From a bacterium (GTDB lineage: Bacteria > SZUA-79 > Acidulodesulfobacterales > Acidulodesulfobacteraceae), in contig JAJYRF010000085.1 in the NCBI GenBank assembly GCA_021794255.1, positions 1-5,064 of the forward strand: a stretch of 5,064 nt of DNA, read 5' to 3'. Of this stretch, positions 1 through 4,758 are shown piece by piece. A model generated the notes under the pieces. It made no database searches and was not told the DNA's origin. It saw nothing but the letters and a program-made list of their open reading frames with translations. Made by a program: the position numbers and the translations under genes. Each line of letters starts with the position of its first letter. Position 1 is the stretch's first letter.

Positions 1-182
1 TTATCATTTTCAAAATAAATTCTTAATTCTGATTTCAAATTATCCGGTAAAGTTTCAAAATTATTTTTAATTATTAAATAAACTTTTTCAAATTTTTCTT
101 TTGCAAGTTTGCTTTTAATGTTTTTCAGTTTCATTTTCTCTTTCTGAATTTTTTTAAGTTGCGTTTCAATTTCGTTTTGCAT
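1..182 (-). CDS. Small Lys/Glu-rich hypothetical protein, 3' end cut off by the window
   Basis: Unrecognised. The frame starts at ATG 182 and stays open for 60 codons to the window edge, so the C-terminus is missing. The start is supported by GCGAGGTAATC about 7 nt upstream. The visible protein begins MQNEIETQLKKIQKEKMKLK, is rich in Lys and Glu with heptad-like spacing of Ile/Leu, and continues into a less charged segment (KVYLIIKNNFETLPDNLKSE). This suggests a short helical or coiled-coil protein. Its N-terminus resembles that of the gene at 351-491 (shared QNEIE-QL-K), including a 16-bp identical DNA stretch (164-179 and 467-482). It is last in a row of small minus-strand genes that probably share the promoter near 800. 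There is no signal peptide or membrane segment. The coding call rests on ribosome-binding site, open frame and paralogy; function is unknown. Confidence 0.6.
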   Translation of the reverse strand, partial: MQNEIETQLKKIQKEKMKLKNIKSKLAKEKFEKVYLIIKNNFETLPDNLKSELRIYFEND

Positions 183-211
183 AATGTGATTACCTCGCTT
201 TAAAAGTTAAA

Positions 212-367
212 TTAAATTTTAGATAATAAGTTTTTTGCTTTCTGCAATAAATTTTTTTTATTAATATCTTTTAGAATTTTTTCTTTATCGTATTTCTCGC
301 TATCGATTTTTTTTCTGTTTATTTCAATTTTTAGTTCATAATTTTCAATATCATTTTTCATTTTCAT
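212..367 (-). CDS. 51-aa Lys-rich hypothetical protein
   Basis: Unrecognised. ATG at 367 is preceded by TCGAGGTAATTAAAT, a good Shine-Dalgarno at normal spacing, and the frame ends at TAA 214-212. The product begins MKMKNDIENYELKIEINRKK and ends NLLSKI. It has many Lys, Glu, Asn and Ile, no Cys or Trp, and is predicted to be almost wholly helical. The first 17 nt overlap the 3' end of the gene at 351-491 in another frame, and its ribosome-binding site lies inside that gene, so translational coupling is likely. The pattern N-[DE]-I-E-N/T near the start is shared with both neighbours, which suggests three diverged copies of one small protein. It could be a structural or DNA-associated accessory protein, but nothing in the sequence fixes a role. 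Confidence 0.55.
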   Translation of the reverse strand: MKMKNDIENYELKIEINRKKIDSEKYDKEKILKDINKKNLLQKAKNLLSKI

Positions 368-491
368 ATTTAATTACCTCGATTAAAAATTTTTTTAAAA
401 TTAAATATAATAAGTCGTTTTCAAATCTTAAAATTAAATTTTCTTTTTCAAGTTTTTCAAGCTGATTTTCAATTTCGTTTTGATTATTCAT
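351..491 (-). CDS. 46-aa Glu/Lys-rich coiled-coil-like hypothetical protein
   Basis: Unrecognised. ATG at 491 and stop TGA at 353-351. Upstream is AAGGG about 9 nt before the ATG, weaker than the ribosome-binding sites of its neighbours. The N-terminal 26 residues (MNNQNEIENQLEKLEKENLI and on) have Leu/Ile at heptad spacing, as in a short parallel coiled coil. The C-terminal part is more hydrophobic (LLYLILKKFLIEVI) and could be an amphipathic helix or a dimer interface; at 14 residues broken by Lys it is too short and too charged for a confident membrane span. The 3' end overlaps the next gene by 17 nt. The Q-N-E-I-E block and its DNA are repeated in the gene at 1-182. Coding is supported by this paralogy and by the overlapping arrangement. 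Confidence 0.5.
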   Translation of the reverse strand: MNNQNEIENQLEKLEKENLILRFENDLLYLILKKFLIEVIKYENEK

Positions 492-540
492 AATATTATG
501 CCCTTATCTGCATTTTAATTTTTACTTACATTATAAAAAT

Positions 541-579
541 TCAAACTTTCAATACGCTTTCATAGTGTTGTGTTTTCAT
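541..579 (-). CDS. Possible 12-codon small ORF or leader peptide
   Basis: ATG at 579 is followed by 12 codons (MKTQHYESVLKV) and TGA at 543-541. The reason to list it is the upstream block TCGAGGTAA at proper spacing, matching the block before the starts at 182 and 367. It lies 20 nt after the stop of the ribbon-helix-helix gene and about 50 nt before the next start. It may be a real microprotein, a leader that moves ribosomes along the transcript, or the stub of a decayed copy of the neighbouring small genes. The DNA around it repeats ACACTATGAAA, also found inside the ribbon-helix-helix gene (687-697 and 558-568 on the plus strand). Composition gives no independent support. Confidence 0.25.
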   Translation of the reverse strand: MKTQHYESVLKV

Positions 580-599
580 AGTTTTTTACCTCGATTTTT

Positions 600-743
600 T
601 TATGCATTTTCGATGAAATTTTTTATCAGAAATTTAATTATTTCTTTTATACTCGTTTCTTTTTCTACTGCTTTAATTTTCAGTTTTTTCATAGTGTAGT
701 CGTCGATTTTTACATTCAATTGTTTTATTCCGATTTTATTCAT
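600..743 (-). CDS. Ribbon-helix-helix (CopG/Arc/MetJ-like) DNA-binding protein, 47 aa
   Basis: Small transcriptional regulator or partition-type DNA-binding protein. ATG at 743 follows a strong GGGGGGTGATC ribosome-binding site; stop TAA at 602-600. Residues 8-14 (QLNVKID) fit the N-terminal beta strand that inserts into the DNA major groove as a dimer. Residues 15-28 (DYTMKKLKIKAVEK) fit helix A. The short turn ETS (29-31) and residues 32-45 (IKEIIKFLIKNFIE) fit helix B. This strand-helix-helix pattern, with Lys before helix A and T-S at the turn, is typical of the family, and the length is normal for it. It is the first gene of the left-hand cluster, about 40 nt downstream of a near-consensus promoter. 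Such proteins usually repress their own promoter. No toxin follows it, so an antitoxin role is unsupported; copy control or partition are alternatives. Confidence 0.72.
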   Translation of the reverse strand: MNKIGIKQLNVKIDDYTMKKLKIKAVEKETSIKEIIKFLIKNFIENA

Positions 744-788
744 TTTGATCACCCCCCTTTTTTTATTTAATTATTTATGTATATTGGT

Positions 789-816
789 ATTATAGCGTAT
801 ATTTCAGAAATTACAA
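789..816 (-). promoter_or_regulatory. Sigma70-type promoter for the left small-gene cluster
   Basis: Read on the minus strand: TTGTAA (816-811), a 16-bp spacer, TATAAT (794-789). Transcription would start near 782, giving a leader of about 40 nt before the ribbon-helix-helix gene at 743. The -10 box is a perfect match and the -35 matches 4 of 6. The spacer contains an 11-bp palindrome (ATTTCAGAAAT, 801-811) that could be an operator for the ribbon-helix-helix protein. The rest of 744-994 is A+T-rich intergenic DNA in which I see no supported gene. Confidence 0.6.
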
Positions 817-996
817 GCTTTTTTTTTAATAAAATCGATAACTTACGTATGACAAAAAACATTGAAAAATATAGCTTTTTTGATTTTAGTAATTTAAAAT
901 GTTATATAAAATATAGCAAAAATATATTTATTTGTAAAAAAGTCAATAAAATCAAGGATTATTTGAGTTTGCAGGTCAAAAAAGGTAAAAAAAGGT

Positions 997-1022
997 AAAA
1001 AAAACCTGCCCTTCCGGGCAGG
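997..1022 (-). terminator. Intrinsic terminator after the primase gene
   Basis: On the minus strand a 7-bp perfect stem (CCTGCCC / GGGCAGG, 1022-1016 with 1011-1005) closes a GGAA (GNRA-type) loop and is followed by eight T residues (1004-997). It starts 11 nt after the primase stop codon. G+C-rich stem plus T tract in such A+T-rich DNA makes it unambiguous. It separates the replication block from the left cluster, which has its own promoter. Confidence 0.92.
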
Positions 1023-1032
1023 GTAGGAAAGG

Positions 1033-1887
1033 TTATAAATTATATATTTTCGATATAGTTCGGTTTATATAGTCTCGCAAATTATATTTTTTTCGTTCTT
1101 GAATTTGCGGACTGCATTTTAATAACGACCGCGCCGCTTCTTCTTTTGAAAAACCTTTTCGATATAGAATGTAAACCGCTTTAAAGTCTGCTTCGCTTGC
1201 GCTTTTGAAATTTCTTAATTGTGTGAAAAAGAAAGTTTTTAAGACTTTATCGGCTTCGGTTTCTGAGTCGTCTATATTTTTTATGTTTATATTATTTATT
1301 ATATTATTTTTTAAAATTAGATTGTCTTTATTCTTACTGTAAAAATCATTATAGTTAATTGTATTTCCTATGTAATTATAAGTTATTGAATGTTTTATGT
1401 TATTTTTTATATATTTAGGTTTTTGGTTATAAAAACCGGACAAACGAAAAAAATGCGCTGTTCCGATACTGCCTTTGTCGCTTTTATATTCTTGGACAAA
1501 ATACCGATTTATAGCAAGATATTCATCTTTTTCTATTGCATTATTAGTAGTAAATTTCAAAATTGCTTGAAAATTTGCAGGTGATGTTTCTATGAAATAT
1601 AAAACATATTTGCTATCAATTAATTGATTTAAATTGTCTATTGATAAATCGTCAAGCATAACGTAAAAATAACTATTATTAATCATTTCAAGTAATATAT
1701 ATATATTATAATTATTTAAATTTGATATAATTAAATCAATTATATATTTTTTATAATTATAGTAATTGCAATCAACAAAAATCGGCGGTTCTCTATCTTT
1801 ATCATTTTTAAATCTAAGCTGCATAATTCTATAATCAATATCAATATGATTTTTAAGCTGGTTAAGACTTAAATGTAAAGTATCCAT
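1033..1887 (-). CDS. RepB-like replication primase (archaeo-eukaryotic primase type)
   Basis: Probable plasmid-type primase that makes primers at the element's origin. The 284-aa product has the RepB-primase signature in order. Residues 72-82 (SYFYVMLDDLS) form a strand ending in the paired Asp (D79, D80) that would bind metal. E100-TSPANFQAILKF (100-112) corresponds to the family's TSPGNyQ motif. D137 followed by HFFRLSGFYNQKPKY (145-159) corresponds to the RLPGF-N-K motif that contacts nucleotide and template. Residues 210-284 look like the helical C-terminal domain (DFKAVYILYRKGFSKEEAAR and the final YINRTISKIYNL). An Asn/Ile-rich linker (170-208) joins the two. The start at 1887 has AAAGGAGGT upstream at good spacing. 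The gene lies downstream of a repeat-rich 630-nt gap and ends in an intrinsic terminator. Ser replaces the usual Pro in RLPGF. The family call comes from recognised motifs, not from a search. Confidence 0.82.
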   Translation of the reverse strand: MDTLHLSLNQLKNHIDIDYRIMQLRFKNDKDREPPIFVDCNYYNYKKYIIDLIISNLNNYNIYILLEMINNSYFYVMLDDLSIDNLNQLIDSKYVLYFIETSPANFQAILKFTTNNAIEKDEYLAINRYFVQEYKSDKGSIGTAHFFRLSGFYNQKPKYIKNNIKHSITYNYIGNTINYNDFYSKNKDNLILKNNIINNINIKNIDDSETEADKVLKTFFFTQLRNFKSASEADFKAVYILYRKGFSKEEAARSLLKCSPQIQERKKYNLRDYINRTISKIYNL

Positions 1888-1939
1888 AATAATATATACC
1901 TCCTTTAAAAATTAATTAAAATAATAACAAGCTAAAAAT

Positions 1940-1957
1940 TTAACAAAATTAACAAAA
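1940..1957 (+). repeat. Tandem 9-bp direct repeat in an A+T-rich tract
   Basis: Two adjacent exact copies of TTAACAAAA (1940-1948 and 1949-1957), inside an A-rich tract between the large inverted repeat and the primase start. It may be part of a DNA-unwinding element or a protein-binding site. It may also be chance in such biased DNA. Confidence 0.4.
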
Positions 1958-1968
1958 AATAATAAATT

Positions 1969-2044
1969 GTAGAAAACAACGTCCACAAAGACCCCCCCCC
2001 ACTGTATTATATATTGGCGGCACTTTGTGCAAGTTGTTTTCTGC
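1969..2044. repeat. Imperfect 29-bp inverted repeat with C9 run
   Basis: The left arm 1969-1997 and right arm 2016-2044 are inverted copies with about six mismatches. Shared blocks are AGAAAACAAC and CACAAAG. They enclose an 18-nt A+T-rich loop (1998-2015) that contains TATAAT on the minus strand. The left arm runs into nine consecutive C residues (1992-2000). As single-stranded DNA or RNA it could fold into a long stem. Plausible roles are a primase start site (RepB-type primases are known to recognise hairpins at single-strand initiation sites), a Rep binding site, or an operator over the primase promoter. The C9 tract is also a likely spot for length errors. Confidence 0.75.
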
Positions 2045-2192
2045 CTCTCTGCATTGTATTTGTCTTTATATTTATTATGTATTTACTGCATTTAGTCATT
2101 GTCATTTTTCCTTAATTCTTTCTATACCGCATTTTTACTGTATTTTTTTTTATATTTTTATTTAACATATTTAATCTTTTGAGTGTTTAATA

Positions 2193-2511
2193 CTGCTACC
2201 AGCCGCTACTTTTTTTTTAATTTTCCGGTAGCGGCTGTATGCTATATATTTACTGTCTTTTATTATATATATATTTTATTATTATATATATATTGGTAGC
2301 AGCTGGTAGCCTTACGTATTATTGCGTTTGAGTTCGATTTAACCGCTACCGCTACCGTTTTTCAAAAAATAATTTATATAAATAAAAATTTTTTTAGCTT
2401 GTGTGTTTTTAAGTTTTGGTAGCGGTATATCCGCTTCCGCTTTCTTTACTCCTGCTTGACTTTCCGGTCGTTGCTTCCGCTACCGATTTTCAGTAGCGGT
2501 TTTGGTAGCAG
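2193..2511. repeat. Iteron-like array of GGTAGCGG 8-mers, both orientations
   Basis: Eleven copies of GGTAGCGG or one- to two-base variants. Plus orientation: 2227-2234, 2295-2302 (GGTAGCAG), 2305-2312 (degenerate), 2418-2425, 2492-2499 (AGTAGCGG), 2504-2511 (GGTAGCAG). Minus orientation: 2193-2200 (CTGCTACC), 2203-2210 (CCGCTACT), 2343-2350, 2349-2356 (overlapping by 2), 2477-2484. CCGCTTCC at 2431-2438 is a further degenerate copy. Opposed copies form small dyads: AGCCGCTAC 2201-2209 with 2228-2236, and CCGCTAC 2477-2483 with 2493-2499. GCTACCAGC-GCTAC at 2194 also recurs inverted at 2295-2310. The array stops at the 3' end of the ATPase gene. These G+C-rich words stand out from their A+T-rich surroundings. 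The best reading is replication-initiator binding sites. Confidence 0.75.
2262..2294. repeat. A+T-only tract with 14-bp direct repeat
   Basis: ATTATATATATATT occurs exactly at 2262-2275 and 2281-2294, in a 33-nt stretch with no G or C, flanked on both sides by copies of the GGTAGCGG repeat. It is easily melted and is a good candidate for the unwinding element of the proposed origin. Confidence 0.55.
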
Positions 2512-2517
2512 TATTTT

Positions 2518-4296
2518 TTAAATATTTTCGTCGTCGTCAAATTTGATTATATGAGCCTTTGAATTTAGTTTATTGATCCGAACAACAGAATATTTTTTGT
2601 ATATATTTTTTTCTTTCAAAATCGATATTAAATTATTTTTTTCAATCTTATATTTTTTACATATTTCGTAAATACAATCATTGGCTATATATATTGTTTT
2701 ATCTAAATTTATCTGCCCGAAAACTTTTCCTGTAATTTTATATGTTTTATCGGTTTTTTCTGCAATTTCCGCTGCTTCTTTATCATAAAAATATGCTTGA
2801 TTTGTTGCGATAAATTCACGTAAATAGTCGATGTATTTATCTTCTTCATTGACTACATTTTCGTTATATACCTTTTCATTTTCTTTGATAATCGTATTTA
2901 TATTATTGATAATTTCTTCGTTAATATTTACATCAATTAATTCTGAAAAATAAGGATAAATTATTTTTGCAAGTTCCAAAATATCGATTTTATTATTTTT
3001 TTTCTCTTTGCTAATAAATACATACTCAATTTCATCGTATTTATCTTGAAGTAAATTTATCCATTTCTTTAAGATATAACCGTAATTTGCGTTTATATTA
3101 TCTGCTATTTTTTTATAATCGCAGTTTGTATTAAATAGCTTTATTTTATCTGCGTTTATTTCAATTACTCGCCTTAAAACTCCCAAATTTGCCTTATCTG
3201 TCGTGTTTTCGTGCAGAATTGACATTATAGAACGTTCGGCTGATATTAATAAAAGACTTCTATATATATTGACTTTCTGCGCCGTTAAATTCTTGTTTAA
3301 TCTGCTTCTTCCAGTTCCCGAAAAAAAGTTATAAATCAGGTTAATTAATGTATTATGTATTATATCTTCTGTTTTTCCTGCCGTTTCCAATTCATCTAAA
3401 ACAACCGGTAAATCTTTATAAACATGTAATTTTTTTTCTACTGCGTTTATAGTTGAATTCATATTGTTTATAAGTAATTCGCTTTTTCCTAACATCGATA
3501 ATAATATTGAATTTGCAAGAGACTTTCCGGTTCCGGGCTTGCCGTTTACGAAAATTACATAATTTTGTAAATTTAAAGGTTTTATTAACGTTGCGGCAAG
3601 TCCCAACAAAATAATAGCCGCCGCTCCGGTATGCAATGTAAATATTTCTTGTAATAATTTTATCTGTTCTTCTTCGTTTCCGGCTTCGACCAATGAGTCA
3701 GTTATTGTGTCATTAAACTGAATAGTGCTATCAACCAAAACCGGAGCGTAAAATATTTCGCCGTTTTGGTCCCAGCCTGTTTCGTTTTTTTCCGTGATTT
3801 TTATTATCTTTTTTTCGTTGAGTTTCAAAAATTCCGATATGTATTCACTCAATATTTTTGCGGTTTTTGCGGTTATAATTACATTATTTCTGCAAAAAGT
3901 TTCTGCAAGTTTTTTTGAATCGGCTACAATCCCTGACTCCGCGATAATTTCATAATTATCTTTAAATTTTAATGTAATTAATGTATTTTCTTCTTGTTTG
4001 ATAACTTTTTCAACGACGAAAAACCTACAAATTGTCTGCGTTTCTTCTTTAACTACTTTATCTCGCCCGCCGTTTATTCTTATTTCTACGTATATTTTGC
4101 GCGATAAATTATTATTATCTATAATATAGCCGCTTGGTAGCCGATAATCGCCGTATGATTCATATAAATTGACAACATTATTATTTTTATCATCATTTTT
4201 TACTTGATTTTGAATAGTTTTTGTGCTATCATTATTAATAAAAGAGTTATTATTTTTGCCCTGCTGGCTGGCGGGGCTTTTTTTTATGTCCGGCAT
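2518..4296 (-). CDS. DUF927-type P-loop ATPase, putative replicative helicase
   Basis: Likely ATP-driven DNA helicase or loader acting with the primase at the origin. The 592-aa protein has an Asn/Gln/Lys-rich disordered N-terminus (1-45). A DUF927-like domain follows (about 50-220), with NETGWDQNG (171-179) matching the family's Gly-Trp turn. The ATPase core has Walker A GKPGTGKS (252-259), Walker B LPVVLDE (296-302), a sensor-like LLLISAE (348-354) and a possible arginine finger R375-R376. The C-terminal segment (about 485-592) looks like a small winged-helix or beta-rich module ending in an acidic tail (DDDE). ATG 4296 has AAGGAGGTG upstream, inside the end of the preceding gene, with 1 nt between the preceding stop and this start, so the two are translationally coupled. 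DUF927 proteins are common on integrative elements and phage-like replicons. Family placement is by motif recognition; the exact biochemical activity is inferred. Confidence 0.8.
   Translation of the reverse strand: MPDIKKSPASQQGKNNNSFINNDSTKTIQNQVKNDDKNNNVVNLYESYGDYRLPSGYIIDNNNLSRKIYVEIRINGGRDKVVKEETQTICRFFVVEKVIKQEENTLITLKFKDNYEIIAESGIVADSKKLAETFCRNNVIITAKTAKILSEYISEFLKLNEKKIIKITEKNETGWDQNGEIFYAPVLVDSTIQFNDTITDSLVEAGNEEEQIKLLQEIFTLHTGAAAIILLGLAATLIKPLNLQNYVIFVNGKPGTGKSLANSILLSMLGKSELLINNMNSTINAVEKKLHVYKDLPVVLDELETAGKTEDIIHNTLINLIYNFFSGTGRSRLNKNLTAQKVNIYRSLLLISAERSIMSILHENTTDKANLGVLRRVIEINADKIKLFNTNCDYKKIADNINANYGYILKKWINLLQDKYDEIEYVFISKEKKNNKIDILELAKIIYPYFSELIDVNINEEIINNINTIIKENEKVYNENVVNEEDKYIDYLREFIATNQAYFYDKEAAEIAEKTDKTYKITGKVFGQINLDKTIYIANDCIYEICKKYKIEKNNLISILKEKNIYKKYSVVRINKLNSKAHIIKFDDDENI
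4258..4285 (+). terminator. Terminator-like hairpin antisense to the start of the ATPase gene
   Basis: On the plus strand GCCCTGCT (4258-4265) and GGCGGGGC (4270-4277) can pair over 8 bp (two G-U) around a GGCT loop, followed directly by eight T residues (4278-4285). It lies antisense to codons 4-13 of the ATPase gene (Lys-Lys-Ser-Pro-Ala-Ser region). It could end an antisense transcript entering from the left, or it could be a by-product of Lys AAA codons next to a G+C-rich Pro/Ala stretch. No plus-strand gene is evident. Confidence 0.35.
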
Positions 4297-4297
4297 A

Positions 4298-4585
4298 TTA
4301 GACCACCTCCTTATTAGCTTTTTTAGGCGGTCTGCCGCTTCCTGACTTTTGTTGTAAAATTTCCGGTAGGTTTGGGATCCTGTTTTTTAATACAAAGTCG
4401 TCGAGATCTTCTTTTAAAAACAGTTTGCGTTCATTTTTACTGCCGGACCCTGCGTTAATAAAAGCAATTTTGCGTTCGTTGGCAAGTTTCCAGATTGTAA
4501 AAGCAGATAGGTTTAGATATTCGCCTGCTTCTTTGGCTGTTAATAATTTGATTTTGTTGTGATTGTTTTGTAAGGTTTGTTGCAT
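4298..4585 (-). CDS. Excisionase/MerR-type helix-turn-helix protein with AT-hook-like tail
   Basis: Small DNA-binding protein of the excisionase-like HTH_17 type. Such proteins bend DNA near attachment sites (Xis role) or regulate replication and transfer genes. In the 95-aa product, residues 13-40 (KLLTAKEAGEYLNLSAFTIW through ERKI) give the diagnostic L-T-x-x-E-A-x-x-Y-L-x-[LV]-S helix-turn-helix. The wing (AFINAGSGSKNERKLFLKEDLDDFV, 41-65) follows, with the usual R-F/L-x-x-x-D-L end. After a short linker the tail SGSGRPPKKANK (81-92) contains a GRP core with basic flanks, like an AT hook. ATG 4585 has AAGGAGGAA upstream. The gene is first in the operon and coupled to the ATPase. Its nearness to the att-like tRNA fragment (about 370 nt) fits a Xis role, but a replication or operon regulator is equally possible. 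Two promoters and a palindrome precede it. Confidence 0.8.
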   Translation of the reverse strand: MQQTLQNNHNKIKLLTAKEAGEYLNLSAFTIWKLANERKIAFINAGSGSKNERKLFLKEDLDDFVLKNRIPNLPEILQQKSGSGRPPKKANKEVV

Positions 4586-4586
4586 A

Positions 4587-4643
4587 GTAGTTTCCTCCTT
4601 GATTTTTATTAATTTAATTTAATAAAAACCAGCTTGAAACTAC
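4587..4643 (-). promoter_or_regulatory. Nested leader hairpin around the ribosome-binding site of the HTH gene
   Basis: In the minus-strand RNA an outer 8-bp stem (GGUAGUUUC side 4643-4636 with GAAACUAC 4594-4587) encloses an inner 10-bp A-U stem (4628-4619 with 4612-4603, 6-nt loop). The AAGGAGG ribosome-binding site (4601-4595 plus G4594) sits in the internal loop and runs into the outer stem. The AUG (4585) begins 1 nt after the stem. The fold could limit initiation or stabilise the 5' end. The pairing is exact in the sequence; its effect is inferred. Confidence 0.55.
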
Positions 4644-4655
4644 CTTTAAGCATAT

Positions 4656-4685
4656 ATTATATTGTATATAATATATTTCTGTCGA
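4656..4685 (-). promoter_or_regulatory. Sigma70-type promoter P2, proximal to the HTH gene
   Basis: On the minus strand TCGACA (4685-4680), an 18-bp spacer, TATAAT (4661-4656): 5 of 6 and 6 of 6 matches. The start would fall near 4649, so the mRNA would begin a few nt before the leader hairpin. Confidence 0.55.
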
Positions 4686-4693
4686 GAACAGAA
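4677..4693. promoter_or_regulatory. 17-bp palindrome over the P2 -35 box, candidate operator
   Basis: TTCTGT (4677-4682), a 5-nt spacer, and ACAGAA (4688-4693) form a perfect 6-5-6 dyad that covers the whole -35 hexamer of P2. A repressor bound here would block P2 and could also impede transcription coming from P1 upstream. The protein that binds is unknown; the HTH protein itself or an element repressor outside the window are candidates. Confidence 0.5.
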
Positions 4694-4758
4694 CTTCCGA
4701 ACATATCCGGACTAATTGGCTGGATTATTCAACTGCTGATTTACATCTATATATGTTT

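Larger units (their letters stand above)
1888..2517. other. Gene-free 630-nt region, putative replication origin
   Basis: No reading frame of note on either strand. Instead the region is dense in repeats: a 29-bp imperfect inverted repeat (1969-2044), eleven GGTAGCGG-type 8-mers (2193-2511), a tandem 9-mer TTAACAAAA (1940-1957), three TTTACTG-type 12-mers (2082-2093, 2134-2145, 2249-2260) and an A+T-only tract with a 14-bp direct repeat (2262-2294). Iterons, A+T-rich unwinding tracts and strong inverted repeats beside primase and helicase genes are the classic content of a plasmid origin. That this one works as an origin is inference. The promoter for the primase gene must also lie here or upstream of the ATPase; a candidate -10 TATAAT (2011-2006, minus strand) sits in the loop of the inverted repeat with only a poor -35. 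Confidence 0.6.

Noticed and set aside
600..743. Antitoxin of a toxin-antitoxin pair
   Set aside because: The fold fits, but the following genes are tiny Lys/Glu-rich proteins with no toxin-like features, so only a DNA-binding call is supported.
777..998. Plus-strand open frame of 73 codons
   Set aside because: It has no convincing ribosome-binding site, is low-complexity Lys/Ile/Phe typical of random A+T-rich DNA, overlaps the promoter of the left cluster and ends in the T tract of the minus-strand terminator.
1390..1584. Plus-strand open frame antisense to the primase gene
   Set aside because: It is a shadow of the well-supported primase gene, with no ribosome-binding site and no recognisable domain.
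2201..2236. Hairpin AGCCGCTAC/GTAGCGGCT as a terminator of the ATPase gene
   Set aside because: It has a good 9-bp stem but an 18-nt loop and no T tract on the minus-strand side. It is better explained as two opposed iteron copies.
2193..2511. CRISPR array
   Set aside because: The repeats are only 8 bp, lie in both orientations and have irregular spacing. There are no spacer-sized unique units and no cas genes.
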